From Myxococcales bacterium (GTDB lineage: Bacteria > Myxococcota_A > UBA9160 > UBA4427): 38,546 bases of DNA. Numbering within the stretch: position 1 is the stretch's first letter; every line of letters starts with the position of its first letter. The stretch covers positions 10,777 to 49,322 of the forward strand of contig DUCT01000008.1 in assembly GCA_012959665.1 (NCBI GenBank), read 5' to 3'. Below the pieces are notes generated by a model. The model made no database searches, was not told the DNA's origin, and was given only the letters and a program-made list of their open reading frames with translations. Below, one piece after another: positions 16,803 through 25,494 of the stretch. Position numbers and translations under genes: made by a program.

Positions 16803-17330
16803 ATGAAAACTCTCGGCGCAATCCTTCTCAGTCTGGCAATCGTCCTCGCACTCTTCTCCTTCACTGCGCGTTTTCTCGACGGACCCTTGGGAATCGTCGC
16901 AGGCGGACCGCTGACCTCGGGAGACCTCGTCCCTTCTGAGGGCGTCGACTTCTCCTTTGCCAAGAACATCGATACCATCGAATTCCAACTCCTGGATCCG
17001 CCACGATCTCGAACGACCTGGGTCATTCTCTACGACGGATCACTTTTTGTACCGGCTGGGTTCATGAACCTTCCGATCTGGAAGAAATGGCCCCATGAAG
17101 CAGTCAACGACGGTCGGGCCATCGTCCGCATAGAGGGCGTCAGATACCCCTTTCGGCTGGAACGGGTCGAGGACCGGAAAACCTGGCAGAAGGTCGGGCA
17201 ACTGGCCGCCAATAAATATGGTCTGGAAGAGATCGACCCCGAAGGCGAAGCTTCCGCTGAGCGCTGGAACCAGTTCTGGGTTTTCCGCATGAGCCCAGAG
17301 TCCCTGGAAGCCATGGAACTGCCCCAGTAG
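16803..17330 (+). CDS. Conserved hypothetical membrane-anchored protein
   Basis: A 175-residue protein. Residues 4-24 are one hydrophobic segment (LGAILLSLAIVLALFSFTARF), a signal anchor or uncleaved signal, so the rest is probably periplasmic. The remainder is soluble and β-rich, with GPLGIVAGGPLTSGDLV, IDTIEFQLLDPPRSRTTWVI and VPAGFMNLPIWKKWPHEAV blocks. I have a sense of similar uncharacterised proteins in proteobacteria but cannot name a family. The RSRTTW segment resembles split-barrel flavin/F420-binding proteins only superficially. ATG 16803 follows GCGGAGAAG at good spacing; the frame extends upstream to 16680 without a signal. It is the last gene of the long plus-strand run and ends 39 bp from a convergent gene. 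Confidence 0.65.
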   Translation: MKTLGAILLSLAIVLALFSFTARFLDGPLGIVAGGPLTSGDLVPSEGVDFSFAKNIDTIEFQLLDPPRSRTTWVILYDGSLFVPAGFMNLPIWKKWPHEAVNDGRAIVRIEGVRYPFRLERVEDRKTWQKVGQLAANKYGLEEIDPEGEASAERWNQFWVFRMSPESLEAMELPQ

Positions 17331-17369
17331 CGTCGGAGATCGCTTACGGTTCTCGGCTCAATCTCGCAC

Positions 17370-18170
17370 TCAGCGCCCTTTGAAGTCCGGAGTCCGACGT
17401 TCGAGCAGCGCCGCGATCCCCTCCCGCGAGTCTTCGGTTTCCGCCGTACGCGATTGTACATGGGCTTCATGCCGCGCTGCGCTGCGCGGATCCCAATCCA
17501 GCCCACGGTAGATCGACTCCTTGGTCCAACGCACGGCCAAGGGGGCGGCCCGGGCAATTTCCTCCGCGATTTCTCGCGCCTTGGGAAGAACCTGTTCCGA
17601 CTCCACGGCATGATTCGCGAGGCCACACTCCTCGGCGACCGTACCGCTCACGATGCGACCGGTGAGCAATAGTTCCACAGCCTTTGGCACCCCCAAAAGT
17701 CTGGGCAAAAGATAGGTGGTCGCCATTCCGGGGTGCAGGCCGAGTTGAACGAAATTGGCTCCATAACGCGCGTCGCGATTTGCCACACGCACATCGCACA
17801 CAACGCCCAACCCCAGGCCTCCCCCAATGGCGTGCCCTTGCATCGCTGCGATCACGGGAACCTCGATCTCCAGCAGCGAAAGGAAATGAGAGTACATCGA
17901 GTAAAAGCGATCCTGGGGCGCAGTAAAGCGCTCACTTCCTTCATCGCCGCCGCCGATCCGGCCCGACTTGAAATCCGCACCGGCACAAAAACTCTTGCCC
18001 CTCCCGGTCACGATGACGCACCGAACCTCGGAGTCAGAGCGCGCTCGGGAAACCGCTTCCGCCAGCCCCTTCAGAACATCCGGGGTCATGCTATTTCGAT
18101 TGTCCGGGCGATTCAATGTCAGGGTTGCAACCCGCTCGTCCACCTCGTAGAGCACTGCATCTTCGGTCAC
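17370..18170 (-). CDS. Enoyl-CoA hydratase/isomerase-family protein lacking canonical catalytic Glu residues
   Basis: A 266-residue crotonase-fold protein. The N-terminal TLTLNRPDNRNSM, the oxyanion-hole region SFCAGADF, and GHAIGGGLGLGVVCDVRVA followed by LGLHPGMATTYLLPRLLG are clear family marks. Enoyl-CoA hydratases use two Glu residues: one in GGGxEL and one in PExxLG. Here these positions read GGGLGL and NFVQLG, so both are absent and simple hydration is doubtful. Isomerase, thioesterase or other crotonase chemistry is possible. The start is GTG, preceded by GGAGGAGATTTA. It lies 40 bp after an acyl-CoA dehydrogenase pair on the same strand, so it probably acts in the same acyl-CoA pathway. 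Confidence 0.9.
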   Translation of the reverse strand: MTEDAVLYEVDERVATLTLNRPDNRNSMTPDVLKGLAEAVSRARSDSEVRCVIVTGRGKSFCAGADFKSGRIGGGDEGSERFTAPQDRFYSMYSHFLSLLEIEVPVIAAMQGHAIGGGLGLGVVCDVRVANRDARYGANFVQLGLHPGMATTYLLPRLLGVPKAVELLLTGRIVSGTVAEECGLANHAVESEQVLPKAREIAEEIARAAPLAVRWTKESIYRGLDWDPRSAARHEAHVQSRTAETEDSREGIAALLERRTPDFKGR

Positions 18171-18210
18171 TAAATCTCCTCCAGGGCCTGCGCTGATTCA
18201 GATCCGAGTT

Positions 18211-19398
18211 TCAATCCCGGGGCAACTGTACGAGTTGGCGTGCCATGATGAGTCGTTGCACCTGGCCAGTGCCTTCGACAATATCCATCGCCTTGACATC
18301 ACGATAGAGCTTCTCGATCAAATGATCTCCCCGCCCGCCGACGACGCCAAGAATTTCCATTCCCAGACTGGCCGCCTCGAGGGCGGCCGTGGGCGCCGCC
18401 GCTTTCGCCATGGAAGCTTCAAGAATATTGGGGCGACCATGATCGGCCAGCCAGGCGGCTCGCCAACAGAGCAGGCGCGCACTTCGAAGCTTGCGACGGG
18501 TCCGCTCGAGACGATCCCGAATCCGGATATCGCCAAGCAGGTCGCTCTTCTCGGCAAACTCCACCCCAGCGTCCAGTGCCGCGCGACCTATTCCCACCGC
18601 CATCACCGCGACAAGGGGGCGAGTCGCATTGAAAGAACGCATGGCTCCCTTGAATCCAGCGCGACGCGCATAGTGTTCTTCACCGCCAATCAAGTTCTCG
18701 GCGGGTACCCGGCAATCAACCAGACTAAAAGATGTGGACTCGTAAGCCTTCAGGCCCATCTTCCGTTCCACCTGAAAGTCTCCGAGCCCTGGTGTGCCCT
18801 TCTCCACAACAAATGCACGGTGGCCTTCGCGCCCGAGGCTTGAATCCACGGTGGCCCAGACAACGATCCAGTCAGATCGACTCGCATTGGCAGCAAAGGA
18901 TTTGGCGCCATTGAGAATCCAGGTGTTGCCTTCTTTGCGCGCGCTCGCCCGGATGCCGGCGACGTCCGAACCCGCACCGGGCTCCGTCATGGCAAATGAT
19001 CCCCAACGTGCTCGGTCGGGGTGGACGAAGGGACCGAGGAAACGTCGTTTCTGATCTTCGGTGCCCATGGAAATCAGCGGCGGCTCGCCCAGGCCAGGGC
19101 CCGGAAAGGAAACCGCTACGCCCCGATCCCAGTACGACATCTCCTCGGCAAGGCAGAGCGTACTGCGCGAAGAACCGATACTCCCCGCCCTCTCCTCGGA
19201 CTGTGTACCCGATCCCTCGCCTCTCCAGCGTGTCCTTCCCTGGCCGGCCCTCACCAGACCCTCAAAGAAAGGGTGCTCTGGAGGCGTCGGGCGGCCCAGC
19301 CGATCGGCTTCGATACCCAGGGGTCGGATCTGGCTCGCCCCCAATGCCCGTATGCCCTTGAGTCGCTCCAGGGTTCCTTCGTCGATAGCGAGATCCAT
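18211..19398 (-). CDS. Acyl-CoA dehydrogenase with canonical catalytic Glu
   Basis: A 395-residue acyl-CoA dehydrogenase. The FAD/substrate motif FAMTEPGAGSDVAGIRASA is near residues 136-154, then GNTWILNGAKSFAANAS in the middle domain. The C-terminal domain ends with LYRDVKAMDIVEGTGQVQRLIMARQLV, in which the Glu of EGT matches the medium-chain catalytic base. The start is fixed by a TAATG overlap: its ATG (19398 on the complement) shares one base with the stop of the upstream acyl-CoA dehydrogenase, implying coupled translation. The segment after the first 40 residues (GLVRAGQGRTRWRGEGSGTQSEERAGS) is more polar than usual. It probably forms a heteromeric complex with its upstream partner, which lacks the EGT motif. 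Confidence 0.9.
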   Translation of the reverse strand: MDLAIDEGTLERLKGIRALGASQIRPLGIEADRLGRPTPPEHPFFEGLVRAGQGRTRWRGEGSGTQSEERAGSIGSSRSTLCLAEEMSYWDRGVAVSFPGPGLGEPPLISMGTEDQKRRFLGPFVHPDRARWGSFAMTEPGAGSDVAGIRASARKEGNTWILNGAKSFAANASRSDWIVVWATVDSSLGREGHRAFVVEKGTPGLGDFQVERKMGLKAYESTSFSLVDCRVPAENLIGGEEHYARRAGFKGAMRSFNATRPLVAVMAVGIGRAALDAGVEFAEKSDLLGDIRIRDRLERTRRKLRSARLLCWRAAWLADHGRPNILEASMAKAAAPTAALEAASLGMEILGVVGGRGDHLIEKLYRDVKAMDIVEGTGQVQRLIMARQLVQLPRD

Positions 19399-20489
19399 TA
19401 GGCAGCTCCCAGCGGCAGCAGCGGCTCTTCGGGGAACGCCTTCATGCCCCGAGCCGCGTCCTCTCGGGCTCCATCGACACCCCCAAAAAAAAGCCCGAGG
19501 GTGCGGCCCTCTCGCATAAACTTTTCGACCGGATGGTCCTGCATAAAACCGTGGCCGCCGAGGATCTGGACTCCGTTTGGCGTCACGAAGGTCGCTTGCT
19601 CGGCGGCTTCCAGGAACGCTGTCGCTGAGGCCTCTTCGCCTGGCCGCCCCGTGTCCAATCTCCAAGCGGCTTCCAACCCCAGAATTCGAGCAGAATCGAC
19701 GGCGATGGCCATGTCGGCGATCAGGAAAGCCAGGGCCTGATGGTGGGCAATGGGCTTGCCGAAAGCCACGCGATCCATGGCATAGCGGCGAGAGTAGTCC
19801 GAGGACTCACGCATCACGCCCACAAGAAGCGCCGCCACATAGAGTCGCGCCCGAGCCAGCGCTCTTCTTGCCCCGTCAGCACCGCTCCACTCGGCCGCGA
19901 TGGGGGCCGAGTGGAGGGTCAGTTCCGAAGCGCCGGCGGTGCGCAGACCTGAACCGCGAAGCCGTTCGAGTTCGATGCCCTGCTGAACGACCGAGGCGCC
20001 CTCTTCATCGAGCACCACGACCAAGTCGGCACGATCTGCGGGCACCCACGGAACCACACCGCTCCAACTGTTCCCCTTGCGCTCCAGGCACCGGGGCGCG
20101 CCAGCACCGTTCCAAATCAATAGACCCCGGCTTCCCATTGAGCTCAGGAGTGGCTCACCGAAATCCCGCACAGCATCGGGCCCCCCGAGTTCCATCAGGG
20201 GATAAAGGGCCGGGCCGAGGGGGTCCAGAGCAAGGGCCGCTCCGGGATCAGCCGCCGCCAATTCCTCCAGCACCAAGTAGCGCGCCACGGCACCCAATCC
20301 AGATTCGGCGTCGAGTTCGGGCCACTCGAGGGTCGCGAATCCGATCTCCGCGAAGGCCTCCTCGGCGGCCCTGCCCGGGGTCCTTGCCGACTCGTTCTCT
20401 CGGAGTGCAGGACGCAGGTGGTCATCCGCATAGTTCAGCGCGGTGTTGCGAACGAGTTCAAGTTCATCGCCAATTTGGAAATCAATCAA
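19398..20489 (-). CDS. Acyl-CoA dehydrogenase-like subunit without the catalytic EGT motif
   Basis: A 363-residue acyl-CoA dehydrogenase-fold protein beginning (M)IDFQIGDELELVRNTALNYADDHLRP. C-terminal motifs are MDRVAFGKPIAHHQALAFLIADMAIAVDSAR and QILGGHGFMQDHPVEKFMRE. The position of the IYEGT catalytic Glu reads LFFGGV, so the base is missing. I place the start at TTG 20489, because family homology begins there and GGAGGG lies about ten bases upstream. The frame continues back to 20606, but that part reads FVFSDTLSFPGWEPLRAEG and shows no homology. Its stop overlaps the start of the next dehydrogenase (TAATG). Probably the non-catalytic half of a heterotetramer; FAD or substrate binding may still occur. 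Confidence 0.85.
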   Translation of the reverse strand: MIDFQIGDELELVRNTALNYADDHLRPALRENESARTPGRAAEEAFAEIGFATLEWPELDAESGLGAVARYLVLEELAAADPGAALALDPLGPALYPLMELGGPDAVRDFGEPLLSSMGSRGLLIWNGAGAPRCLERKGNSWSGVVPWVPADRADLVVVLDEEGASVVQQGIELERLRGSGLRTAGASELTLHSAPIAAEWSGADGARRALARARLYVAALLVGVMRESSDYSRRYAMDRVAFGKPIAHHQALAFLIADMAIAVDSARILGLEAAWRLDTGRPGEEASATAFLEAAEQATFVTPNGVQILGGHGFMQDHPVEKFMREGRTLGLFFGGVDGAREDAARGMKAFPEEPLLPLGAA

Positions 20490-20703
20490 TTGAAAATCAC
20501 CCTCCGCTCTCAATGGCTCCCAACCGGGAAACGACAGTGTATCTGAAAAAACAAAATAGAGGCTGATGGTTTTGGGGCAGCCAACGAAGCAAGAAAGCCC
20601 TCTCATCCCCCTTGGACTGGCCGCTGCCCCTCGGATCTTGCACCCTTGAGAGAAAGCCGGCTACTCCCAAAAACTCCCCGTCGCAATTCACCCGAGGTCC
20701 CCG

Positions 20704-22284
20704 ATGCGCACAATGGTTCGACTCCCTCGCCCTGCACTCCTGATAGCGCGCACCGTTTGGCTGACATCGTTTCTACTCGTGATCGGAGCCGAGGTCGGTC
20801 ACGCCTCGCCGCCCAATGTCGTTATTCTGCTGGCCGACGACTTGGGCTGGGCCGATGTCGGTTACCACGGGGGGGCGATCAAGACCCCCGGTATCGATCG
20901 CCTGGCCCGGGAGGGGCTACGAATGGAACACTTCTATGCAACCCCGATCTGTTCCCCCACCCGGGCTGCGCTCATGACCGGACGCGACCCCCTCAAGCTG
21001 GGCCTTGCCTACGATCAACTCCACCCCTGGTACAACGCGGGTCTCTCGCCCGACGCCTATACCCTCGCAGACGCCTTCCAAGCCGCCGGGTATCAGACGG
21101 GGATAGTGGGCAAGTGGCACCTGGGCCACACCCAGGCGCATCAACTTCCCAATGCCCACGGCTTCGAACACTTTCACGGACACCTGCACACGAATACCGA
21201 CTATTGGAAGCATGAGCGCGAAGGCGCACATGATTTGCAGAGAAACGGAGAAACAATTTCCCTCACCGGGGAATACCTGACACATATTCAGCAGCGCGAG
21301 GCCACCCGCTTCATTCGGGATCGCGACCCCGAGAAACCCTTCCTTCTTTATGTCCCTTTCACGGCACCCCACAGCCCCATGCAGGCACCGGAAGAAGCCA
21401 TCAAGCGTTACTCACACCTCCCCGCCAAAGGCTACCGGCGCACTTACGCCGCCATGGTGGACGAGATGGATCGCGCCATTGCAGCGATCCTCGATACCCT
21501 CGATCAAGAGGGTCTGGCCAAAAACACCCTGGTGCTGTTCTTCAGCGACAACGGCGGGTTCGGGGGATTCGGTGGCCTCAACACGCCCCTACGCGGTGAA
21601 AAGGGCCAGACTTTCGAAGGAGGAATTCGCGTTCCCGCCGTCCTGCGCTGGCCCGGCCACCTCCCTGCTGGCCAGAGCATCGACGCCCAGACCTCGGTGA
21701 TGGATGTCTTCCCAACCCTGGCAGCTGCCGCCTCGATTCCCCTCAAGCCCACAGATGCCATGGACGGTCGGAATATGTGGCCGGTCTTTAGTCAGGGCCA
21801 GTCTCCCGGAGAACCCCCACCGATCTACTTCGCATCCGAGATTCCGCTTCCCGGACTGATCCACCTGGCCGTAATCGACGTCCCCTGGAAACTCGTACAA
21901 ATCGTCCGGGAGGGGCAGACCCAAACCCAAGTTCGCAATTTCCTATTTCGCATTCTTGAAGATCCCTACGAAGAAAAGAATCTGGCTACGGAGCATCCCG
22001 CAATCGTTGAAAAACTCGCTGGGCAAATTCACACTTGGAGAAGCCAGCATCCCATGGCCGGTACTCGGGGGACCTTGGTCGCCCACCCTGGCTGGGTAGC
22101 GCCTTTGGATTGGGCGGATGCAGTTGTCCCGGCATCCCTGCTACAGCCGAGGTGGAAGAACGAACTGCCTCTCACCAAGGCCCTTCTTGATGCCACCGCG
22201 GACCGCGGGGTGCTCGTGGATGAAGCCACCCGCAAGGAGCTAGAAGAAGCCGAAAGGCAGCGTGCTGTGGCTCTGGAGGAATGA
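20704..22284 (+). CDS. Secreted type I sulfatase (arylsulfatase B-like)
   Basis: A 526-residue sulfatase of the alkaline-phosphatase superfamily. The signal peptide is at about residues 12-34. Metal-binding Asp45-Asp46 are in LADDLGWADVG. The formylglycine motif is CSPTR at residues 83-87 (CSPTRAALMTG), so Cys83 must be converted to formylglycine by an FGE-type or anSME-type enzyme, neither of which is in the window. GKWHLGH (about 137-143) and FFSDNGGFGG carry further active-site residues. Overall pattern and length fit arylsulfatase B/I/J-like enzymes acting on sulfated sugars, but the substrate is unknown. It faces the acyl-CoA dehydrogenase genes across a 214-bp divergent gap, and converges with a glycosyltransferase gene with a hairpin between them. 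Confidence 0.93.
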   Translation: MRTMVRLPRPALLIARTVWLTSFLLVIGAEVGHASPPNVVILLADDLGWADVGYHGGAIKTPGIDRLAREGLRMEHFYATPICSPTRAALMTGRDPLKLGLAYDQLHPWYNAGLSPDAYTLADAFQAAGYQTGIVGKWHLGHTQAHQLPNAHGFEHFHGHLHTNTDYWKHEREGAHDLQRNGETISLTGEYLTHIQQREATRFIRDRDPEKPFLLYVPFTAPHSPMQAPEEAIKRYSHLPAKGYRRTYAAMVDEMDRAIAAILDTLDQEGLAKNTLVLFFSDNGGFGGFGGLNTPLRGEKGQTFEGGIRVPAVLRWPGHLPAGQSIDAQTSVMDVFPTLAAAASIPLKPTDAMDGRNMWPVFSQGQSPGEPPPIYFASEIPLPGLIHLAVIDVPWKLVQIVREGQTQTQVRNFLFRILEDPYEEKNLATEHPAIVEKLAGQIHTWRSQHPMAGTRGTLVAHPGWVAPLDWADAVVPASLLQPRWKNELPLTKALLDATADRGVLVDEATRKELEEAERQRAVALEE

Positions 22285-22301
22285 ACGGGAAAGCGTTCTT
22301 C

Positions 22302-22320
22302 GGGCAGGCTTGGCCTGCCC
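22302..22320. terminator. Hairpin between convergent genes
   Basis: GGGCAGGC (22302-22309) pairs perfectly with GCCTGCCC (22313-22320) around loop TTG. It fills the 45-bp gap between the ends of the sulfatase and glycosyltransferase genes. There is no T-run on either strand, so it is at best a non-canonical bidirectional terminator or mRNA 3'-end stabiliser. Confidence 0.5.
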
Positions 22321-22329
22321 CGCATCGGC

Positions 22330-24018
22330 TCACTCGGATATTTCGTAGAGAAGAATCGAGTAACCGGGTTGCGCCACGGGTTCCCGGGCGAGAAGCCAGT
22401 CGTAACACCCCTTCGGCGCAGCCACGAAAGGGTTGTCGACGGAATAGAGGCCGCGCAATAGCGTTGCGCTGATTGCGACCATCCCCTTTACGGGCCGGCA
22501 ACTGGGTAGGGGCTTTGCATTCAGTCCGTAGAGTTCCGGCCGCTCGGGGCCGAAATAGCCGATCCAGATGGGCGGGTTTCCTCGCGCCGCGACCTCCTCT
22601 GCCAGGGCTCCCAGATCCTGTCCCCAATCAAAATTCGAATCCACGAGAAAGCGATGGCCTCCCGCCGGGCCCCCGGCCAGCACGTTAAAATACGAGAGGT
22701 AGTGGGGATGCACCCAGGCGCCCACTAGCCCCAACCAGACCACCGCCGCGACCACCGCCCAGCGGCGGGCGCCTGTCCGGGCGGACAAACGTGTCGCCAT
22801 GAACAGAGCAAGCAATGGAATGATCGGGAGCAAGTAACGCAGGCCCAAGGGCACCCGAACCCATACCGTCACAATTGCGAGAAAGACCGCCACCGCGAGA
22901 CCGACCATGAAAATGACGCCGGCACCTACGCGGGGTTGGAGAAGCTGGCCCCCCGCTTGTTCGGTGTCACCCCGGGAATCCGGATTTCGTTGGGGCCACA
23001 GCGCGTAGGCCAGGAGCATCAGTACGGGGAGAGGAGTTTTCATCGCCCAGGCCACGGGAAGCAGGTACCAGAACCTCCCATCCCTGGCGATTTCGCCAAA
23101 GAAGTAGATCGCCCGGCCGCGCGTATTCGCCGCCACATCGAACAAGAGGGAATGAAGGAACGATGGCAGGGGGACCCCCGCATAGGGGCCTTCGATACCT
23201 TCGATCATCCCAAAGGAGAACCCGTACCCAACCCACACCACTGCCCCTGCCATCACGATCAACCCGGCCAGCAATGCAGAAGCACGCAGGCCCGGCAGCA
23301 GGAAATCGCTAAAAAGTTTTTTTTCTCGGGGGCGGCGAAAACCATCGCCCAGGGGCGGAATCCCATATTCCAAGGCGAGCAGGAAGAGACCTAATAACGG
23401 CAGCAGAACAAGACCGGTCAGCTTCGCCAGCAAGGCCAGTCCAAGGGAAGCTCCACAGAGCGCAAAGCGAAGCGGGCCCGGACGATTCCACCAACGCCAG
23501 AAGGTGTAAAAAGTCTGAAGCATCAGAACCGTTACCGTGATGTCGGTATGAGCCAGGGACGCATGGGCGAGAATTGTGGGCGAGAGCGTATAGAGGGACA
23601 GCGCCAGCAATCCCGCCCAGAGGCCCGCCGCTTCGCTGGCCCACAAAAAGACCAAGATCGCCCCCCAACAGGCGATAGCGACGAAAGGCGTTCTCGAGAG
23701 CCAGCGAACAAATTTGGGATCTGGATAGGGCCCAGCCAGAAGGTCGGCGCCGATCAAACGATTAATTGGACGCTTACCCAGGTCTAACCCCAGTAGGGGA
23801 AGAGCCGCCAGGTGATGAGCCAGCGGTGGATGGAAGCCCAGGGTTTCATAGAAATGGTAGTCCCCCGACTCCCATAGGTAGAGACCCACGCCGATATAAT
23901 GAGGCTCGTCGATGGTCAGAGTATTGCGCTCGGCGGCATCAAGCAGTCGAAGGGCAAAGACGCTCACGAGGATGGCGGCCAGGATCAAGCTGGTTCCTTG
24001 CCGAATCGGATTTTTCAT
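22330..24018 (-). CDS. GT-C membrane glycosyltransferase (GT39/ArnT-like)
   Basis: A 562-residue polytopic inner-membrane protein with about 10-12 membrane segments. The first periplasmic loop has the Asp-Glu pair at residues 37-38 (LTIDEPHYIGVGLYLW), the usual catalytic/metal region of GT-C enzymes. It is followed by FHPPLAHHLAALPLL, typical of PMT_2/ArnT-like transferases that use polyprenyl-phosphate sugars. The C-terminal part contains FLVDSNFDWGQDLGALAEEVAARG, common in large bacterial members, then a small periplasmic domain. I start at ATG 24018 (MKNPIRQ...), directly before helix 1; a TTG at 24093 keeps the frame open but adds a hydrophilic lead. It lies 123 bp downstream of a WecB-type gene on the same strand. 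Donor and acceptor are unknown. Confidence 0.85.
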   Translation of the reverse strand: MKNPIRQGTSLILAAILVSVFALRLLDAAERNTLTIDEPHYIGVGLYLWESGDYHFYETLGFHPPLAHHLAALPLLGLDLGKRPINRLIGADLLAGPYPDPKFVRWLSRTPFVAIACWGAILVFLWASEAAGLWAGLLALSLYTLSPTILAHASLAHTDITVTVLMLQTFYTFWRWWNRPGPLRFALCGASLGLALLAKLTGLVLLPLLGLFLLALEYGIPPLGDGFRRPREKKLFSDFLLPGLRASALLAGLIVMAGAVVWVGYGFSFGMIEGIEGPYAGVPLPSFLHSLLFDVAANTRGRAIYFFGEIARDGRFWYLLPVAWAMKTPLPVLMLLAYALWPQRNPDSRGDTEQAGGQLLQPRVGAGVIFMVGLAVAVFLAIVTVWVRVPLGLRYLLPIIPLLALFMATRLSARTGARRWAVVAAVVWLGLVGAWVHPHYLSYFNVLAGGPAGGHRFLVDSNFDWGQDLGALAEEVAARGNPPIWIGYFGPERPELYGLNAKPLPSCRPVKGMVAISATLLRGLYSVDNPFVAAPKGCYDWLLAREPVAQPGYSILLYEISE

Positions 24019-24141
24019 CGAGGCGGCGACCCCGCATTCCAGTTCATGAGTGCCGACCCTCCAATTGCGCCAGCCGGAAGTCTCCGCGATCAAGTTTTTG
24101 AAAAAAGCCAGCGGCTGTCACTCGTCCCTCGACTTTCCAGC

Positions 24142-25314
24142 TCAGCGATCGAGGTCCGGGGGAGGGCTCAGGAAAGCTCCAAGAGCATCAGCAATCCGAC
24201 GGCCTGCATCCCCTTCGCCAAAGGGGTTGGGAATCGTCCGAACTCCCTGCATCCAGTCACTGCCCCGGTACGCTTCATCGAGTTCAGTTTTCAGTTCCTG
24301 CCCCGAACCCGCCACCAGGCGAACGACACCACTTTCGATCGCTTCCGGGCGTTCGGTGTTATCGCGAATCAGAAGGACGGGTTTACCCAGGGACGGTGCT
24401 TCCTCCTGAATCCCCCCGGAATCGGACACGATCATCCAGGAGCGCGCGATGAGATGGATGAAGTCGGAATACTGCATCGGGGCAACGAGAAGGGCGCTCT
24501 CCGACGAGCCAAGTAGGCGCTGAGCCCGCTGCTCCACCTGTGGGTTGGGGTGGACGGGGAAAACAATGGCAACATCGCTTTTTTCATCGGCAAAATCAGC
24601 CAGGGCCCTCATGCGACTTTCCATCACCTCACCAAAACTCTCCCGGCGATGGGTTGTCAGCAGGAGCAACTTACGATCGCCCAACCAAGAACTGATCTCA
24701 TCGATCTGTGAAGATGTTTCTTGCCTGTTTTTCGCCCAGAGAACCGAGTCGACTACAGGGTTTCCGGTCACCGCGATAGCAGGACTCGCGACACCTTCGG
24801 CAATCAGCGAATCTCGATTGTGTCGAGTGGCGGCAAAATGGAAGCTGGCCACTTGCGAAATCAAGCGACGATTCATTTCCTCCGGAAAAGGGCTAGCCGG
24901 ATCACCCGAACGAAGGCCCGCCTCCACGTGACCCACTGGCACTCGCGCGTGGAAGCCGGCCAATGCGCCGGCCAGAGCCGTGGTCGTGTCTCCCTGTACG
25001 AGAATCGCATCGGGCTCCTGGGCTTCGAGCAGCGTCTCCATTCCGCCAAGAACCCGGGCGGAAACTCCCGTCGGCGACTGATCCGGGCGACCCACTTCCA
25101 GGTCGTAGTCCAGGCGAATGCCCAATTCCTGCAGAAAGGGAGGCAAGATATTGGTGTGCTGACCCGAGGCGACATTCAGGGTCTCGAAATTTTGGCCATC
25201 GGCATCCAATGCTCGAATGACCGGAGCCAGCTTGATTATTTCGGGCCGGGTGCCGAACAGCGTCAGGATCCTGTGGCGCCGGTTCCCCACCCCTGTGCCG
25301 CCCTTATCGCCCAT
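24142..25314 (-). CDS. wecB: UDP-N-acetylglucosamine 2-epimerase (non-hydrolysing)
   Basis: A 390-residue cytoplasmic enzyme interconverting UDP-GlcNAc and UDP-ManNAc for surface polysaccharide synthesis. Recognised motifs are LTLFGTRPEIIKLAPVI near the N-terminus, VQGDTTTALAGALAGF, GHVEAGLRSGD with FPEEMNRRLIS, LLTTHRRESFGE, and SDSGGIQEEAPSLGKPVLLIRDNTERPEA. These cover the UDP-binding and catalytic residues of the WecB/MnaA family. I chose ATG 25314 because GGAGA lies eight to nine bases upstream. An ATG at 25323 would overlap that site, and upstream sequence to 25434 lacks homology. The gene is divergent from the large membrane protein at 25495 across 180 bp, and a GT-C gene follows. The symbol is by family; paralogues make the exact pathway uncertain. 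Confidence 0.93.
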   Translation of the reverse strand: MGDKGGTGVGNRRHRILTLFGTRPEIIKLAPVIRALDADGQNFETLNVASGQHTNILPPFLQELGIRLDYDLEVGRPDQSPTGVSARVLGGMETLLEAQEPDAILVQGDTTTALAGALAGFHARVPVGHVEAGLRSGDPASPFPEEMNRRLISQVASFHFAATRHNRDSLIAEGVASPAIAVTGNPVVDSVLWAKNRQETSSQIDEISSWLGDRKLLLLTTHRRESFGEVMESRMRALADFADEKSDVAIVFPVHPNPQVEQRAQRLLGSSESALLVAPMQYSDFIHLIARSWMIVSDSGGIQEEAPSLGKPVLLIRDNTERPEAIESGVVRLVAGSGQELKTELDEAYRGSDWMQGVRTIPNPFGEGDAGRRIADALGAFLSPPPDLDR

Positions 25315-25494
25315 CTTTTCCATTCTCCGACGTATCCCGAAACCGCCCTGCCCTCGCCAATCATCGCCGAACCAAGCATACACGGCCTCCCTGTCGGGAT
25401 GTAATATTCGGCCCGGGATTCCAATCGTATGCAAGGTTTCCCATCAAGCGAAATCCCCGTACCATCGGACCCGGGAAAGCGAAGCCGAGGTCGC

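Noticed and set aside
19577-20566. Plus-strand open frame of 329 codons opposite the acyl-CoA dehydrogenase genes.
   Set aside because: The product is an Arg/Pro-rich low-complexity chain with no motif, lying over clear dehydrogenase sequence on the other strand.
25402-25407. TAATAT as a -10 promoter box in the wecB/GT-C divergent gap.
   Set aside because: No acceptable -35 box at 16-18 bp spacing on either strand, so it cannot be supported as a promoter.
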